Positions 44,827 to 54,006 of a stretch of DNA of 64,000 nt are shown here, in pieces (positions within the stretch are counted from its first letter, which is position 1; each line of letters opens with the position of its first letter). Source of the DNA: Gracilibacter sp. BRH_c7a (GTDB lineage Bacteria > Bacillota > Desulfitobacteriia > Desulfitobacteriales > Syntrophobotulaceae); assembly GCA_001516055.1 (NCBI GenBank), contig LOEZ01000080.1, forward strand, positions 17,091 to 81,090, given 5' to 3'. The notes beneath the pieces were generated by a model. That model worked only from the letters and a program-made list of their open reading frames with translations, did no database searches and was not told where the DNA came from. The position numbers and the translations under genes are program-made.

Positions 44827-45909
44827 ATGGGGAAATCTCATTTATTCGGAACTAAAGGAGTATCCAGACGTGATTTTCTAAAGCTCATGGCTGTAACGAG
44901 TACGGCGCTGGGACTTCCTGCTACAGTATTTCCTAAAACGGTTAGTGCTGTAGAAGAGGCAATGGCAAAACCGCCAGTAATCTGGTTGGAAGGAATGGAT
45001 TGTGCCGGATGCACAGAATCTCTGCTTGCCACCATCAATCCTTCCATAGCAGAAGTAGTATTAGATATGCTTTCTATCCGTTATCATGAAACCATTATGG
45101 CAGGATCAGGACATGTAGCAGAACAAGCTTATCATGATACACTTAGCGAGAATTTTGTACTTGTAGTAGAAGGATCTATCCCTAGTAAAGAAGACAGATA
45201 TTGTATGGTAGGGGGGAGGCCTTTTAGGGAAACGGTGTTGGAAGCAGCCCAGAAAGCACAATTGGTGCTTGCTGTTGGCAGTTGTGCTACCGATGGAGCA
45301 GGAATTCCAGGTGCCTGTGATGTAGGTGCCGTAGGTGTTCGTGAACTGCTGAATGAGAATGGTATTGCCACGCCGGTGATTAATCTTCCCTGTTGCCCGG
45401 TTAAACCTGCAACTTTACTTGGAACCATTGTTTATTATTTAACATACAAGGAAGCACCGCCCCTCGATCTTCAGGCACGGCCCAAAGTTTTTTATGGCAA
45501 GCTTTTACACGATAATTGTCCCCGCAGGGGAAGATTTGAAGCAGGAGAATTCCTTGAAGATTGGAATGACCCTGAACAAAAGGATTATTGCTTGTTGTTA
45601 AAGGGGTGTAAAGGACCCAAAACATATACAGACTGTGCTCAAGCTTGGTGGAATGATAACACTAATTTTTGTATCAATGCGGGCTCCCCATGTTCTGGTT
45701 GTTCTGAAGCAGGCTTTTTCGGGCAGTTTAGTCCTCTCTATGCCAAACAAGAAAACTTTGAACTTCCAGGAATTGGACAGATAAATGCAGAGACTGCCGG
45801 CAAGGTAGTTGCTGCAGCGACTGTCGTCGGAGTGGGTGCTCATTTGACAGCTTCTCTAGTAAAAGGACGTGTGGGAAAAAAAGCGAGCGAACAGGGGGAG
45901 GATAAGTAA
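44827..45909 (+). CDS. hyaA: [NiFe] hydrogenase small subunit (Tat-exported)
   Basis: 360 residues from ATG 44827 (GAGGAGG upstream; the ATG at 44812 lies before the site). A twin-arginine signal, SRRDFLKLMAVTS, is followed by iron-sulfur ligands: MDCAGCTES, GSCATDGAGIPG, LPCCPVKP, HDNCPRRGRFEAG, KGCKGPKTYTDC and CINAGSPCSGCSEAGF. A C-terminal membrane anchor (VVAAATVVGVGAHLTA) ends the protein. It transfers electrons from H2 to cytochrome b on the outer face of the membrane. Overlaps the large-subunit gene by 1 nt. Confidence 0.95.
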   Translation: MGKSHLFGTKGVSRRDFLKLMAVTSTALGLPATVFPKTVSAVEEAMAKPPVIWLEGMDCAGCTESLLATINPSIAEVVLDMLSIRYHETIMAGSGHVAEQAYHDTLSENFVLVVEGSIPSKEDRYCMVGGRPFRETVLEAAQKAQLVLAVGSCATDGAGIPGACDVGAVGVRELLNENGIATPVINLPCCPVKPATLLGTIVYYLTYKEAPPLDLQARPKVFYGKLLHDNCPRRGRFEAGEFLEDWNDPEQKDYCLLLKGCKGPKTYTDCAQAWWNDNTNFCINAGSPCSGCSEAGFFGQFSPLYAKQENFELPGIGQINAETAGKVVAAATVVGVGAHLTASLVKGRVGKKASEQGEDK

Positions 45910-47477
45910 TGGCTGTTAAAAAAATTATGATTGACCCCGTAACGAGAATTGAAGGGCACTTAAAAATGGAACTTGAAATCGAAGATGGTGTAGTAGTTGA
46001 TGCCAGGGCTGTTGGGACTATGTATAGAGGACTTGAACCCCTGCTCATAGGACGAGATCCCCGAGATGCCACCTATGTTACAGAACGGGCCTGTGGTGTA
46101 TGTGCGGGTTCACATGGCTGGGCATCCTCTCTCACTTTAGATCAAGCGTACGGAGCCCAAGTACCTGCTGGTGGCCGTATTCTACGTAACCTTATCCTGG
46201 GAGCTATGTGGCTACATGACCACCCCTTACACTTTTATCATCTTTGTGCTCTAGATTACCTAGATATAATGGCGATTGCCGAATATCAGGGTAAAGACCC
46301 TGGATTACAAGCAGTTAAAGGTAAGATTTTGAAACTTGTTGCTGCTGGAGATACCTCACCCATGACTCCACGCTATAAGCCCGACGAATTTTGTGTTAAT
46401 GATCCTGAACTCGTGACAACAGCAGTGGCTCATTACCTTCAAGCTTTGGATATGCAAGCAAAAGCTAAAAAGATGTCGGCTATATTTGCGGGTAAACAGC
46501 CTCATCAGTCTTCTATTGTAGTAGGCGGAGTTACTATGCTGCCCACTATGAGTATAGTTAGTCAATTCAGGTCCATGCTTATGGAACAGATAGACTTTTT
46601 AGAAAAAGTCTATCTCCAGGATGTTGTGACCTTCGGAACCGGACCACTCCTACCACTTGCTCAAGCGGGAATAGGTGGGGGTGACTTGAACTTCTTGTCC
46701 TTTGGTGGGTTTGCTAGGGATAATGAAGGTAAAGACCCGTTCTTTAAACCAGGAATTATACTAGCCGGAGATCTAAACAATATTATACCTTTAGATGCAC
46801 AAAAAATTACCGAAGATGTCCATTATTCTTGGTATAAAGGAAGTGCTGAAAGCAAGAATCTCTTTGATGATACTACCATACCAGATTTGGACAAAAAGGA
46901 TGCGTATAGTTTTGTTAAAGCACCTCGTTATGAAGGTCATCCTATGGAAGTTGGTCCGCTGGCAAGAATGCTTGTCATGCAGCCTAAAGTTCTGATGGAT
47001 CTTATTACTCAATATGAGATTAAGCCTGGTGTAGTAGCCAGACATGCTGCTCGCGCGGTTGAGACCATCTTACTTGCTAAAGAGATGATAAATTGGATAG
47101 ATGCACTAGAAAAAGAAATGGGCACAGCTGACTTTAAGATTCATGATACCGCTCATTGGGAAGCACCAGATACCGCTCAGGGGGTTGGTTTGACAGAAGC
47201 ACCTCGTGGTGCGTTAGGACATTGGATAAAGATTAAAGACAAGAAGACAGAAAACTATCAGATGGTAGTTCCCTCCACCTGGAATTTTTCGCCGAAAGAC
47301 GAAAAGGGAGTTTACGGACCTTGCGAGAAAGCCTTGATTGGAGTTCCTGTTCCCGACCCTGACAACCCAATCAATGTAGTAAGAGTTATTCGCTCCTATG
47401 ACCCCTGTTTGGCATGTGCAGTTCATTTAATCGATCCTAAAACCAATGAGATTATGAAGTATCATATTGGTTATTAA
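45909..47477 (+). CDS. hyaB: [NiFe] hydrogenase large subunit
   Basis: 522 residues. N-terminal DPVTRIEGHLKMELEI, the L1 motif RACGVCAGSHGW and the C-terminal DPCLACAVHLID supply the four cysteine ligands of the Ni-Fe centre. The tail after the His is 14 residues and should be removed by the protease encoded downstream after nickel insertion. The proximal ligand is Cys, not Sec, so it is a [NiFe] and not a [NiFeSe] enzyme. Exported as a complex with the small subunit. Confidence 0.96.
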   Translation: MAVKKIMIDPVTRIEGHLKMELEIEDGVVVDARAVGTMYRGLEPLLIGRDPRDATYVTERACGVCAGSHGWASSLTLDQAYGAQVPAGGRILRNLILGAMWLHDHPLHFYHLCALDYLDIMAIAEYQGKDPGLQAVKGKILKLVAAGDTSPMTPRYKPDEFCVNDPELVTTAVAHYLQALDMQAKAKKMSAIFAGKQPHQSSIVVGGVTMLPTMSIVSQFRSMLMEQIDFLEKVYLQDVVTFGTGPLLPLAQAGIGGGDLNFLSFGGFARDNEGKDPFFKPGIILAGDLNNIIPLDAQKITEDVHYSWYKGSAESKNLFDDTTIPDLDKKDAYSFVKAPRYEGHPMEVGPLARMLVMQPKVLMDLITQYEIKPGVVARHAARAVETILLAKEMINWIDALEKEMGTADFKIHDTAHWEAPDTAQGVGLTEAPRGALGHWIKIKDKKTENYQMVVPSTWNFSPKDEKGVYGPCEKALIGVPVPDPDNPINVVRVIRSYDPCLACAVHLIDPKTNEIMKYHIGY

Positions 47478-47497
47478 TACAAAAGGAGGGGAGTCTG

Positions 47498-48112
47498 ATG
47501 GCAAATCTTGCTGATTTTCCGTTGATCAGAAGAATGTCCCATTTGATAAACTTAATTAACTTTTTAGCCCTTGGGATTACAGGTTATCTGATTCATGCTC
47601 CTTATACAGGGATGTCTATGAATCTTGTACGAAACCTTCATTTTTTCTTCATGTACTTCCTAATCATTAACGCCTTTCTACGTTTGTATCATGCGTTTGT
47701 AGGTAAGAAGAAAGACTATAAGGATTTTATATTTGATAAAGAAGACGTGAAGAATTTCATACCTCAGACTAAGTACTATCTTTTTATGGGGAAACATCCT
47801 AAAACAGGTAGATATAATCCTCTTCAAAAATTAGCCTATCTGGGTTTAATCCCTTTGACACTAATCCAGGCTCTAACAGGTTTGATCCTCTACCTACCCG
47901 ATAAGTTTCCGGGGATGGCGGTTTCACTTGGAGGTTTAGCTGCTGTCAGAGGAATACATTATGTAGTGATGTGGCTTTTCTTCGCCATTATCTTGGTCCA
48001 TATCTATCTTGTATTTGTCGAAAGCCGCGCTCAATTCTGGATGATGTTCTTTAATAAAGATAAAGATCAAGAAAAAAGGAGGGTTACCAAAGAGCTTGAT
48101 AAAGCAATATAG
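47498..48112 (+). CDS. hyaC: Hydrogenase cytochrome b subunit
   Basis: 204 residues, about five hydrophobic helices with His residues in NLHFFFMYFL, LRLYHAF, RGIHYVVMW and LVHIYLVF that can ligate two b-hemes. It anchors the periplasmic-side catalytic pair and passes electrons to menaquinone. AAAGGAGG precedes the ATG. 20 bp after hyaB. Confidence 0.92.
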   Translation: MANLADFPLIRRMSHLINLINFLALGITGYLIHAPYTGMSMNLVRNLHFFFMYFLIINAFLRLYHAFVGKKKDYKDFIFDKEDVKNFIPQTKYYLFMGKHPKTGRYNPLQKLAYLGLIPLTLIQALTGLILYLPDKFPGMAVSLGGLAAVRGIHYVVMWLFFAIILVHIYLVFVESRAQFWMMFFNKDKDQEKRRVTKELDKAI

Positions 48113-48143
48113 CACCATTGCAGCAAAGGATGAGACCCATGAG

Positions 48144-48626
48144 ATGAGCAACCCTAGAATCATGGTGTTAGGAGTCGGAAACGAATTGCTTTCGGATGAA
48201 GGCTTGGGGATCCACTTTCTTAAATATCTGAGGCAAGGAGATTTGCCTGATAATGTAGAGCTTCTCGAAGGCGGCACTGCCGGTATGGAACTGATTGGCC
48301 TCATCCAGGATACAGATTTCTTAATTATTGTTGATGCCCTCAATGCTAATACAAACCCTGGTGAACTATTTCGGTTCAAACCCCAAGACCTGAAAATATT
48401 CCCTGAAATGTTTACAGTATCTTTCCATCAGGTTGGCATCTTAGATGTACTCACCACCGCCAGTATCTTGGGAACAGTTCCTGAGACTATAATTTATGGA
48501 GTACAACCCAAAAGTCTAGAGTGGGGACTAGAATTATCTCCTGAGATAACAGCAGTTCTACCTCGTCTTAAAGAATATATTTTTAAGGATATCTCTCATA
48601 TCCAAGATACATTGCAGTTTCCTTGA
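48144..48626 (+). CDS. hyaD: Hydrogenase maturation protease
   Basis: 160 residues from ATG 48144; TTG 48096, overlapping hyaC, is an alternative start. MVLGVGNELLSDEGLG, the IVDALN segment and SFHQVGILDVL are the nickel-binding acidic/His residues of the HyaD/HupD family. It trims the C-terminal tail of the large subunit. Last gene of the operon. The hyp genes for Ni-Fe-CN/CO assembly are not in the window. Confidence 0.92.
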   Translation: MSNPRIMVLGVGNELLSDEGLGIHFLKYLRQGDLPDNVELLEGGTAGMELIGLIQDTDFLIIVDALNANTNPGELFRFKPQDLKIFPEMFTVSFHQVGILDVLTTASILGTVPETIIYGVQPKSLEWGLELSPEITAVLPRLKEYIFKDISHIQDTLQFP

Positions 48627-48672
48627 TGTTAAATGGTCACTTATTCTAAAGTAACTGCCTATATTAGATATA

Positions 48673-48709
48673 AAAATGAACCAGTTCAATTGTGGACTGG
48701 TTCATTTTT
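48673..48709 (+). terminator. Terminator of the hydrogenase operon
   Basis: 12-bp stem AAATGAACCAGT / ACTGGTTCATTT followed by a T run. Confidence 0.88.
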
Positions 48710-48802
48710 TCAATCTTTTGGGCTCTTATGATTATGGCGCTAATACATGAACATATATTTATATGAAAACATAAACACATGATGATTACAATACATTCAT
48801 TG

Positions 48803-48831
48803 TTGTCAATAGAAAGAGGAGCTGTTAATAT
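48803..48831 (+). promoter_or_regulatory. Promoter of the nitroreductase gene
   Basis: TTGTCA (48803-48808), 17-bp spacer, TAATAT (48826-48831). A small CAAAGCT/AGCTTTG hairpin lies in the leader (about 48875-48893). Confidence 0.6.
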
Positions 48832-48927
48832 TTGTATGGAAACGAATCTTTGAAGAGATAATAATTATGGTATGCAAAGCTCATTAAGCTTTGAGGTTTA
48901 CTTATAAAGAGGAGGATACTGATAGAT

Positions 48928-49725
48928 ATGAATATTCCTGCAGAAAGATGGTACCAAGCAGTTTTTCAGCGACATTCCAGGAGACAGTTCAATAAGAAGG
49001 CTTTACCGGAGAATATCGTAAACGATCTTTTGCTAATCCAAGAAGAATTGAACGGACATCTTCCTGGATCTAGAATAGTATTTAAAAACCAAGACCCTGA
49101 TGCAATATTCAGTGGAGCGATTGGCTCATACGGAAAGATAAAAGATGCTCCCACCTATGCAGCCTTTATCGGAGATATGAGAGACCCTAATGTTCAGGAG
49201 AAAGTTGGCTACCTGGGAGAATGCTTTATTCTAGAAGCCACTGCTATGGGACTGGCAACCTGTTGGGTGGGAGGTTTTTTCAGACCTGAGATAGTTGCTG
49301 AACAAATTAAGATAGAATCCTATGAAAAGGTTTTATCTGTTACTCCAGTAGGATTTACTGACTCCAGCTATAGCCTTACTGAAAAAATGATGTCTGGTAT
49401 GGTAGGCAGCAAGAAAAGGAAGCCGCTAACTGAACTATACGTTTCTGAGGCAGAATACCCTGTATGGGTCCAGTCTGCCTTAGAAGCTGGTCGCCTAGCT
49501 CCATCAGCCGTTAACAGACAGCCATGGAGATTTTTCATTGAAAATAATAGTATTAAAGTCACAACAGATGCTGAGAAAGGGATCGCCGATAAATCTAATA
49601 TCTCCAAACGATTAGATTGCGGGATTGCAATGGCTCATATTGAAATAGCGGCCCTTAAAAATGGAGTAATAGGTCAATGGCAATACCTCCTAAACCCAGA
49701 TGTGGCAATCTTCAAAGCCAAGTAA
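48928..49725 (+). CDS. Nitroreductase-family flavoprotein
   Basis: 265 residues. N-terminal RHSRRQFNKKALPE and the later CWVGGFFRPEI and AGRLAPSAVNRQPWRF match the TM-nitroreductase family that binds FMN. An NAD(P)H-dependent oxidoreductase of unknown substrate. AGAGGAGGA lies upstream of the ATG. The stop codon TAA (49723-49725) is inside the left arm of a REP-like repeat, so the last residues may have been altered by insertion. Confidence 0.85.
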   Translation: MNIPAERWYQAVFQRHSRRQFNKKALPENIVNDLLLIQEELNGHLPGSRIVFKNQDPDAIFSGAIGSYGKIKDAPTYAAFIGDMRDPNVQEKVGYLGECFILEATAMGLATCWVGGFFRPEIVAEQIKIESYEKVLSVTPVGFTDSSYSLTEKMMSGMVGSKKRKPLTELYVSEAEYPVWVQSALEAGRLAPSAVNRQPWRFFIENNSIKVTTDAEKGIADKSNISKRLDCGIAMAHIEIAALKNGVIGQWQYLLNPDVAIFKAK

Positions 49726-49747
49726 AGTCAGGGACGGTTCTTTACTT
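49720..49747 (+). repeat. REP-like hairpin repeat, copy C
   Basis: Perfect stem AAGTAAAG / CTTTACTT, loop TCAGGGACGGTT. Overlaps the stop codon of the nitroreductase gene. Confidence 0.88.
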
Positions 49748-49811
49748 TGCTTAGACAAATCCCGGTAACGGAAAGGTTAAGAAACGTAATAAATTCTAGG
49801 AGAAAAGCTGA

Positions 49812-50888
49812 ATGTATGATATTACAATTGTTGGTGCTGGTCCGGCGGGGGCTACTCTCGCCCGCCTTCTCGGCAATGAGTATAAAATATTACTGTTAGA
49901 CCGAAGAAGGTTAGACATCCCGCTAGATAGCTTTAATGGAGCAGGGATAGAAAAATGCTGTGGGGGTTTAATTGCCCCTGATGCTCAAAATATGCTTGCC
50001 AGAATGGGCTTGGGAGTTCCTAGGGAAGTGCTGGTGGGTCCTCAGCTTTTCACAGTTAGAACCATTGATATTCAAAACAAAATGGAGAGATATTATCAAA
50101 GACATTACATCAATATAGACAGAGAAAAGTTTGATAGATGGCTTTTTTCTATGATACCTTCACATGTTGATACTCTTTGCGGAGTAAGCTTCAAAACTTT
50201 TGAGGAAAGATCTGATAGTTTAAGATTAAAATATAAGCTCAATGATAAAACATATGAAGCTGATACTAAATACTTGATTGGTGCTGATGGAGCATCCTCC
50301 ATTATTCGCCGGAGATATTTTCCTAATAACCAAATACAAAAATACATTTCAATCCAAGAGTGGTTTAAAACAAACAAAAGAATCGCATATTACTCTGCTA
50401 TTTTTGATTCAGAGATTACTGATTTCTACTCTTGGACAATACCTAAAGAAGACTATTTGATTCTGGGCTCGGCCCTTTTGCCTAATGACAATCCGAATGA
50501 ACGTTTTGAACTGCTTAAACAAAAGCTAAAAGGCTATGATTTTGATATTGGTGAGTGTGTAAAAAGAAATGGTGCTTATATTCTAAGACCAGATAGAACA
50601 AAACATATCTTTTTAGGCAATGGCAGGGTTGCTTTAATTGGAGAGGCTGCAGGGTGGATAAGCCCGACATCTGCAGAAGGATTGAGTTATGCTTTCCGCA
50701 GTGCTACAGCACTTGCTCATAGTATGAAAGCAAGCCCTCAGAATATTATTGAGCACTATTACAATAAAACTAAGAGTCTGAGGCTTAATATTTTAAGCAA
50801 AAACCTAAAGGCACCTTTTATGTATAATAAAAATATTAGGAGAAACGTTTTGCAGTCTGGACTTCTCTCAATGGATATTTACAAGTGA
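49812..50888 (+). CDS. FAD-dependent oxidoreductase, geranylgeranyl-reductase-like
   Basis: 358 residues. The N-terminal Rossmann motif VGAGPAGATLARLLG, the later YLIGADGAS and a C-terminal GRVALIGEAAGWISP are the three FAD-binding signatures of the GGR/p-hydroxybenzoate-hydroxylase superfamily. EKCCGGLIAP carries a cysteine pair near the flavin, as in polyprenyl reductases. It may reduce isoprenoid chains (menaquinone or lipid); the substrate is unproven. AGGAG is 9 nt before the ATG. Monocistronic. Confidence 0.82.
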   Translation: MYDITIVGAGPAGATLARLLGNEYKILLLDRRRLDIPLDSFNGAGIEKCCGGLIAPDAQNMLARMGLGVPREVLVGPQLFTVRTIDIQNKMERYYQRHYINIDREKFDRWLFSMIPSHVDTLCGVSFKTFEERSDSLRLKYKLNDKTYEADTKYLIGADGASSIIRRRYFPNNQIQKYISIQEWFKTNKRIAYYSAIFDSEITDFYSWTIPKEDYLILGSALLPNDNPNERFELLKQKLKGYDFDIGECVKRNGAYILRPDRTKHIFLGNGRVALIGEAAGWISPTSAEGLSYAFRSATALAHSMKASPQNIIEHYYNKTKSLRLNILSKNLKAPFMYNKNIRRNVLQSGLLSMDIYK

Positions 50889-50953
50889 TAAAGCACCTGA
50901 GAGTCTAAGCTACCAGCCTTTTCTAAACATAAAGTCAAGTTCATTTCAAGAAT

Positions 50954-50984
50954 ATACCCCCTTGTTAGATTAACAAAGGGGTAT
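50954..50984 (+). terminator. Terminator
   Basis: ATACCCCCTTGTTA / TAACAAAGGGGTAT stem (one mispair), followed by TAATTTT. Confidence 0.75.
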
Positions 50985-50993
50985 TAATTTTAG

Positions 50994-51043
50994 TTGACAA
51001 AACAAAAAAAATAACATATAGTACATTACAGCAGTAATGTACT
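50994..51043 (+). promoter_or_regulatory. Promoter and operator of the GntR/ABC operon
   Basis: TTGACA (50994-50999), 17 bp, TATAGT (51017-51022). The inverted repeat TAGTACATTAC / GTAATGTACTA (51019-51044, loop AGCA) starts inside the -10 box. This is where a GntR/YtrA repressor would bind to block its own operon. Confidence 0.72.
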
Positions 51044-51071
51044 AATCCGCACCTTAAAAAGGGAGGATACT

Positions 51072-51473
51072 ATGAACCTTAACACTAATAGTCTGAAACC
51101 TATCTATGTTCAGATTGCAGAGTGGTTGGAGGCAGAAATATTAAATGCCAACTTAAAAGAAGAAGAGCGTATTTATTCCCAGTACCAATTAGCTGATATG
51201 TTTAATATTAATCCTGCCACTGCTGCCAAAGGGCTGAACATTTTAGCAGATAACAATATAGTTTATAAAAAACGGGGACTAGGAATGTTTGTATCGACGA
51301 ATGCAAGAAATCTAATACTTGAAGATCGTAAAAACCAGGTTCTTAAACAAATGGTATCAGACCTTGTCCTGGAAGCTGATCGTCTCGAAGTTGATGAAAA
51401 GCAACTTATCGGCATGATAAGACAGAGAATAAAACACAGCAGGAGGAACAACAATGAGTGTTGTAAGTTGTGA
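51072..51473 (+). CDS. GntR-family regulator, YtrA subfamily
   Basis: 133 residues. The winged helix spans about 10-75 (LKPIYVQIAEWLEAEIL, YQLADMFNINPATAAKGLNI), with a short C-terminal dimerisation helix, as in YtrA repressors. It lies first in an operon with an ABC ATPase and permease, the standard YtrA context, and overlaps the next gene by 20 nt. Envelope-active antibiotics induce relatives. Confidence 0.92.
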   Translation: MNLNTNSLKPIYVQIAEWLEAEILNANLKEEERIYSQYQLADMFNINPATAAKGLNILADNNIVYKKRGLGMFVSTNARNLILEDRKNQVLKQMVSDLVLEADRLEVDEKQLIGMIRQRIKHSRRNNNECCKL

Positions 51474-52353
51474 AAATTTAAGCAAAGCCTATAACAATTT
51501 CTCTGCTGTTAAGAATCTTTCTTTTGATCTTGGAGAAAACAAGATTACAGGGCTTATCGGGCGAAACGGTGCAGGTAAAACAACTCTTCTGAAGCTGATT
51601 GCAGGTTTTTTACGACCAACTTCAGGAGCGGTCAAGGTATTTTCTCAGAACCCTTTTGATAACATCACTGTGTCTTCCAATATTATTTTCATAGATGACA
51701 ATATGAATTTCCCAGTTTCACTGACACTCTCTGAAATCTTAGATTCAGCGGGAATGTTTTATAAGAATTGGGATGATAAGTTTGCCAGGAAATTAATCTC
51801 TTATTTTTCGCTTGACCTCAGTCAATCCCATTTCGGCCTCTCCAAAGGAATGAAGAGCACCTTTAACGTGATAATTGGCATAGCTACCCGGTGTCCTTTG
51901 ACGCTTTTTGATGAGCCTACCACAGGAATGGATTCAGCTGTGCGTAAAGACTTCTATAGGGCTCTGCTAAAAGATTATGTGGAACACCCTCGTACCTTTA
52001 TTCTTTCCAGTCATCTGTTAAATGAGATTGATGATATTTTAGAAGATGTTCTGCTTATCAAGGATGGAACAAAGGCCCTGCATTTACCTGTTCTCGATCT
52101 GAAAGAGTACGCCATCGGTTTAAGAGGTTCTCAGGATGTATTAAAAGATTTTAGTAGTAAGGATATTATCCATGAAGAGAGCTTTGGTAGTGATAGTTCT
52201 TATATCGTAGTTAAAAATCAGTTTTCCCAAACAAAGCTTGAACAGCTAAAAGCATCAGGGGTAAGCATGACATCTGTAGCGTCAGATGACTTATGCAATT
52301 ATCTTACAGCTAAAACCAAAGGGGGAATCGATGATGTATTTAACCGAGAATAG
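51454..52353 (+). CDS. ABC transporter ATP-binding protein
   Basis: 299 residues. Walker A GRNGAGKTTLL (about 35), signature degraded to LSKGMKS, Walker B LTLFDEPTTGMD, and SSHLLNE with the switch His. The C-terminal extension of about 90 residues is typical of drug or peptide exporters of this type. Works with the permease encoded next. Confidence 0.92.
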   Translation: MSVVSCENLSKAYNNFSAVKNLSFDLGENKITGLIGRNGAGKTTLLKLIAGFLRPTSGAVKVFSQNPFDNITVSSNIIFIDDNMNFPVSLTLSEILDSAGMFYKNWDDKFARKLISYFSLDLSQSHFGLSKGMKSTFNVIIGIATRCPLTLFDEPTTGMDSAVRKDFYRALLKDYVEHPRTFILSSHLLNEIDDILEDVLLIKDGTKALHLPVLDLKEYAIGLRGSQDVLKDFSSKDIIHEESFGSDSSYIVVKNQFSQTKLEQLKASGVSMTSVASDDLCNYLTAKTKGGIDDVFNRE

Positions 52354-53071
52354 TATCCTATCTGTTGCTATGAAGCAATATCGTTACAAGTTGAGATCAT
52401 ATCTTGAACTGTTCAGTGGACTGTTTATTATGCAGATATTAGGCTTAGTACTATCTTTAGGAGCAGTGAGTTCGTATAGCTCCAGCAGTAATATTTTAAG
52501 GGTATCTGTAATGAACTACCACAGCTCAATTATAATGATCTTTACTTTCATGTGGATTTTTGCTCTCTCCATTATTCTGACTACCAGGCAGTATAGGAAT
52601 CTGAATTACACCTTCGTAGCTAACAGGTTATCGAGTCTCACCTCAGACATAGGGTTTATCCTTACATCCTGTATCTTAGGAGGATTAACCGCTTCTCTTC
52701 ATGGGATGCTGCTAAGAGTAATAATTTATTTTTCAGTAGATAACGGAGAATTACTCCCTAGTATGTTTAAGCCATCCCCATCCATTTTGTTTACAGGTAT
52801 TACAGCAGCTATTTTGTACATGATGATTATTGGAGCAGTAGGTTATTTATTCGGTTTATTGGTCCAAACTAATAAATTGTTTGCTGTGCTGATTCCGGCG
52901 TTATTCTTTGCAGCTATTAGAATGTATATTGATCCCTATATAACCGATGCCGTAGAATTCTATATTAAAGAATCCTCTTTAACCTTATTTGCAGGGAAAG
53001 TAATAGTTACAGTATTCGTATTTTTCCTCTTCTCTATGATAACCTCAACAAGAATGGAGGTAAGAAGATAA
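52331..53071 (+). CDS. ABC transporter permease
   Basis: 246 residues from ATG 52331 (GGGGGA upstream; overlaps the ATPase gene by 23 nt). About six hydrophobic helices. No sequence motif beyond the general ABC-2-like topology. Partner of the ATPase; the last bases overlap the next ATG. Confidence 0.82.
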   Translation: MMYLTENSILSVAMKQYRYKLRSYLELFSGLFIMQILGLVLSLGAVSSYSSSSNILRVSVMNYHSSIIMIFTFMWIFALSIILTTRQYRNLNYTFVANRLSSLTSDIGFILTSCILGGLTASLHGMLLRVIIYFSVDNGELLPSMFKPSPSILFTGITAAILYMMIIGAVGYLFGLLVQTNKLFAVLIPALFFAAIRMYIDPYITDAVEFYIKESSLTLFAGKVIVTVFVFFLFSMITSTRMEVRR

Positions 53072-53793
53072 TGCAAAACTTTATCTTTTTATTAGTAATC
53101 CTTCTGATACTGCTCTACTTTTTGGTTTACCGCGCCAACTTCCTCCCTAAAAAAAGCCTCTTATCTAAAAACAAACTAAAAGTCGTATTCATAGCCTATT
53201 GTCTAGTTCTATTAACTTCAACTGCTGTAGTGTATGCTTTGCCGGAAACAGATTTTGTTCAATCCGCGAAGTCGGAAAATCAAGATCAAATTAGCAAAGC
53301 TCAGCAAGCTGAGGCTATGTTCTATGATTTAGCATCTCGGGGTCTTGTCGATAAGATTGATGGGATTTACAAAAACGCAAGCTTTACCTATGAGTTAGAA
53401 GAAAACAAACTTGAAATTGAAGTGTTCCATAACTTGGAAAATTGGAATCATCATAGAATCTGGATTGAAAAAAAGCATTCTAACGATGGAAAGGTAGAAG
53501 TTTTCAGTTTTATTAGCCCTCACATTATTAACAACATTGACTTTACTGATAAAGTTATTCCACCTGAAATCAAATTTGTAGGTGACCGAATAACCATATT
53601 TCCTCAAGAAAAGTTAGAAATTCGCTATTCGAGATTTGACCAAGACTTTACATCCAAGCAATTCTTAGATTCAGCTTCTATTCCCTATAGTAACGTAACT
53701 ATTTTTGGTATGCAGGCTATCTATGTTCGTATACCGAATAACGTTGAAGTCATTGTAGATGATGAATTGAATGTGATGTATGTACAGAGTTAG
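53071..53793 (+). CDS. Membrane-anchored hypothetical protein of the ABC operon
   Basis: 240 residues. Two N-terminal hydrophobic helices (about 3-19 and 39-57) precede an extracytoplasmic domain rich in beta strands (EENKLEIEVFHNL...). No family recognised. It overlaps the permease gene by 1 nt, so it is translationally coupled and probably a sensor or accessory component of the transporter. Confidence 0.65.
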   Translation: MQNFIFLLVILLILLYFLVYRANFLPKKSLLSKNKLKVVFIAYCLVLLTSTAVVYALPETDFVQSAKSENQDQISKAQQAEAMFYDLASRGLVDKIDGIYKNASFTYELEENKLEIEVFHNLENWNHHRIWIEKKHSNDGKVEVFSFISPHIINNIDFTDKVIPPEIKFVGDRITIFPQEKLEIRYSRFDQDFTSKQFLDSASIPYSNVTIFGMQAIYVRIPNNVEVIVDDELNVMYVQS

Positions 53794-53889
53794 ATCATTT
53801 GAACCATCAGCCAATAGTTCAGCTAATAGTTTAATAGCTCCCATTAAATTACAAAATATACCAAATATTTTCAAAAGTATATAAAAAAC

Positions 53890-53945
53890 ACCTCCGTAAT
53901 GGTAAAATTTAGTATAAACTAAAATGCCATATGGAGGCTTTTTTA
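53890..53945 (+). terminator. Terminator of the ABC operon
   Basis: CCTCC...GGAGG outer stem with inner ATGG/CCAT and TAGT/ACTA pairings, followed by TTTTTT. Confidence 0.82.
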
Positions 53946-53952
53946 TGTTTGA

Positions 53953-53982
53953 AAAGTAAAGTCAGGGACGGTTCTTTACTTT
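53953..53982 (+). repeat. REP-like hairpin repeat, copy D
   Basis: The longest stem of the set, 9 bp: AAAGTAAAG / CTTTACTTT, with loop TCAGGGACGGTT. Lies just upstream of the transposase gene. Confidence 0.9.
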
Positions 53983-54006
53983 AAGAATTTTAATGGAGGG
54001 ATGAAA

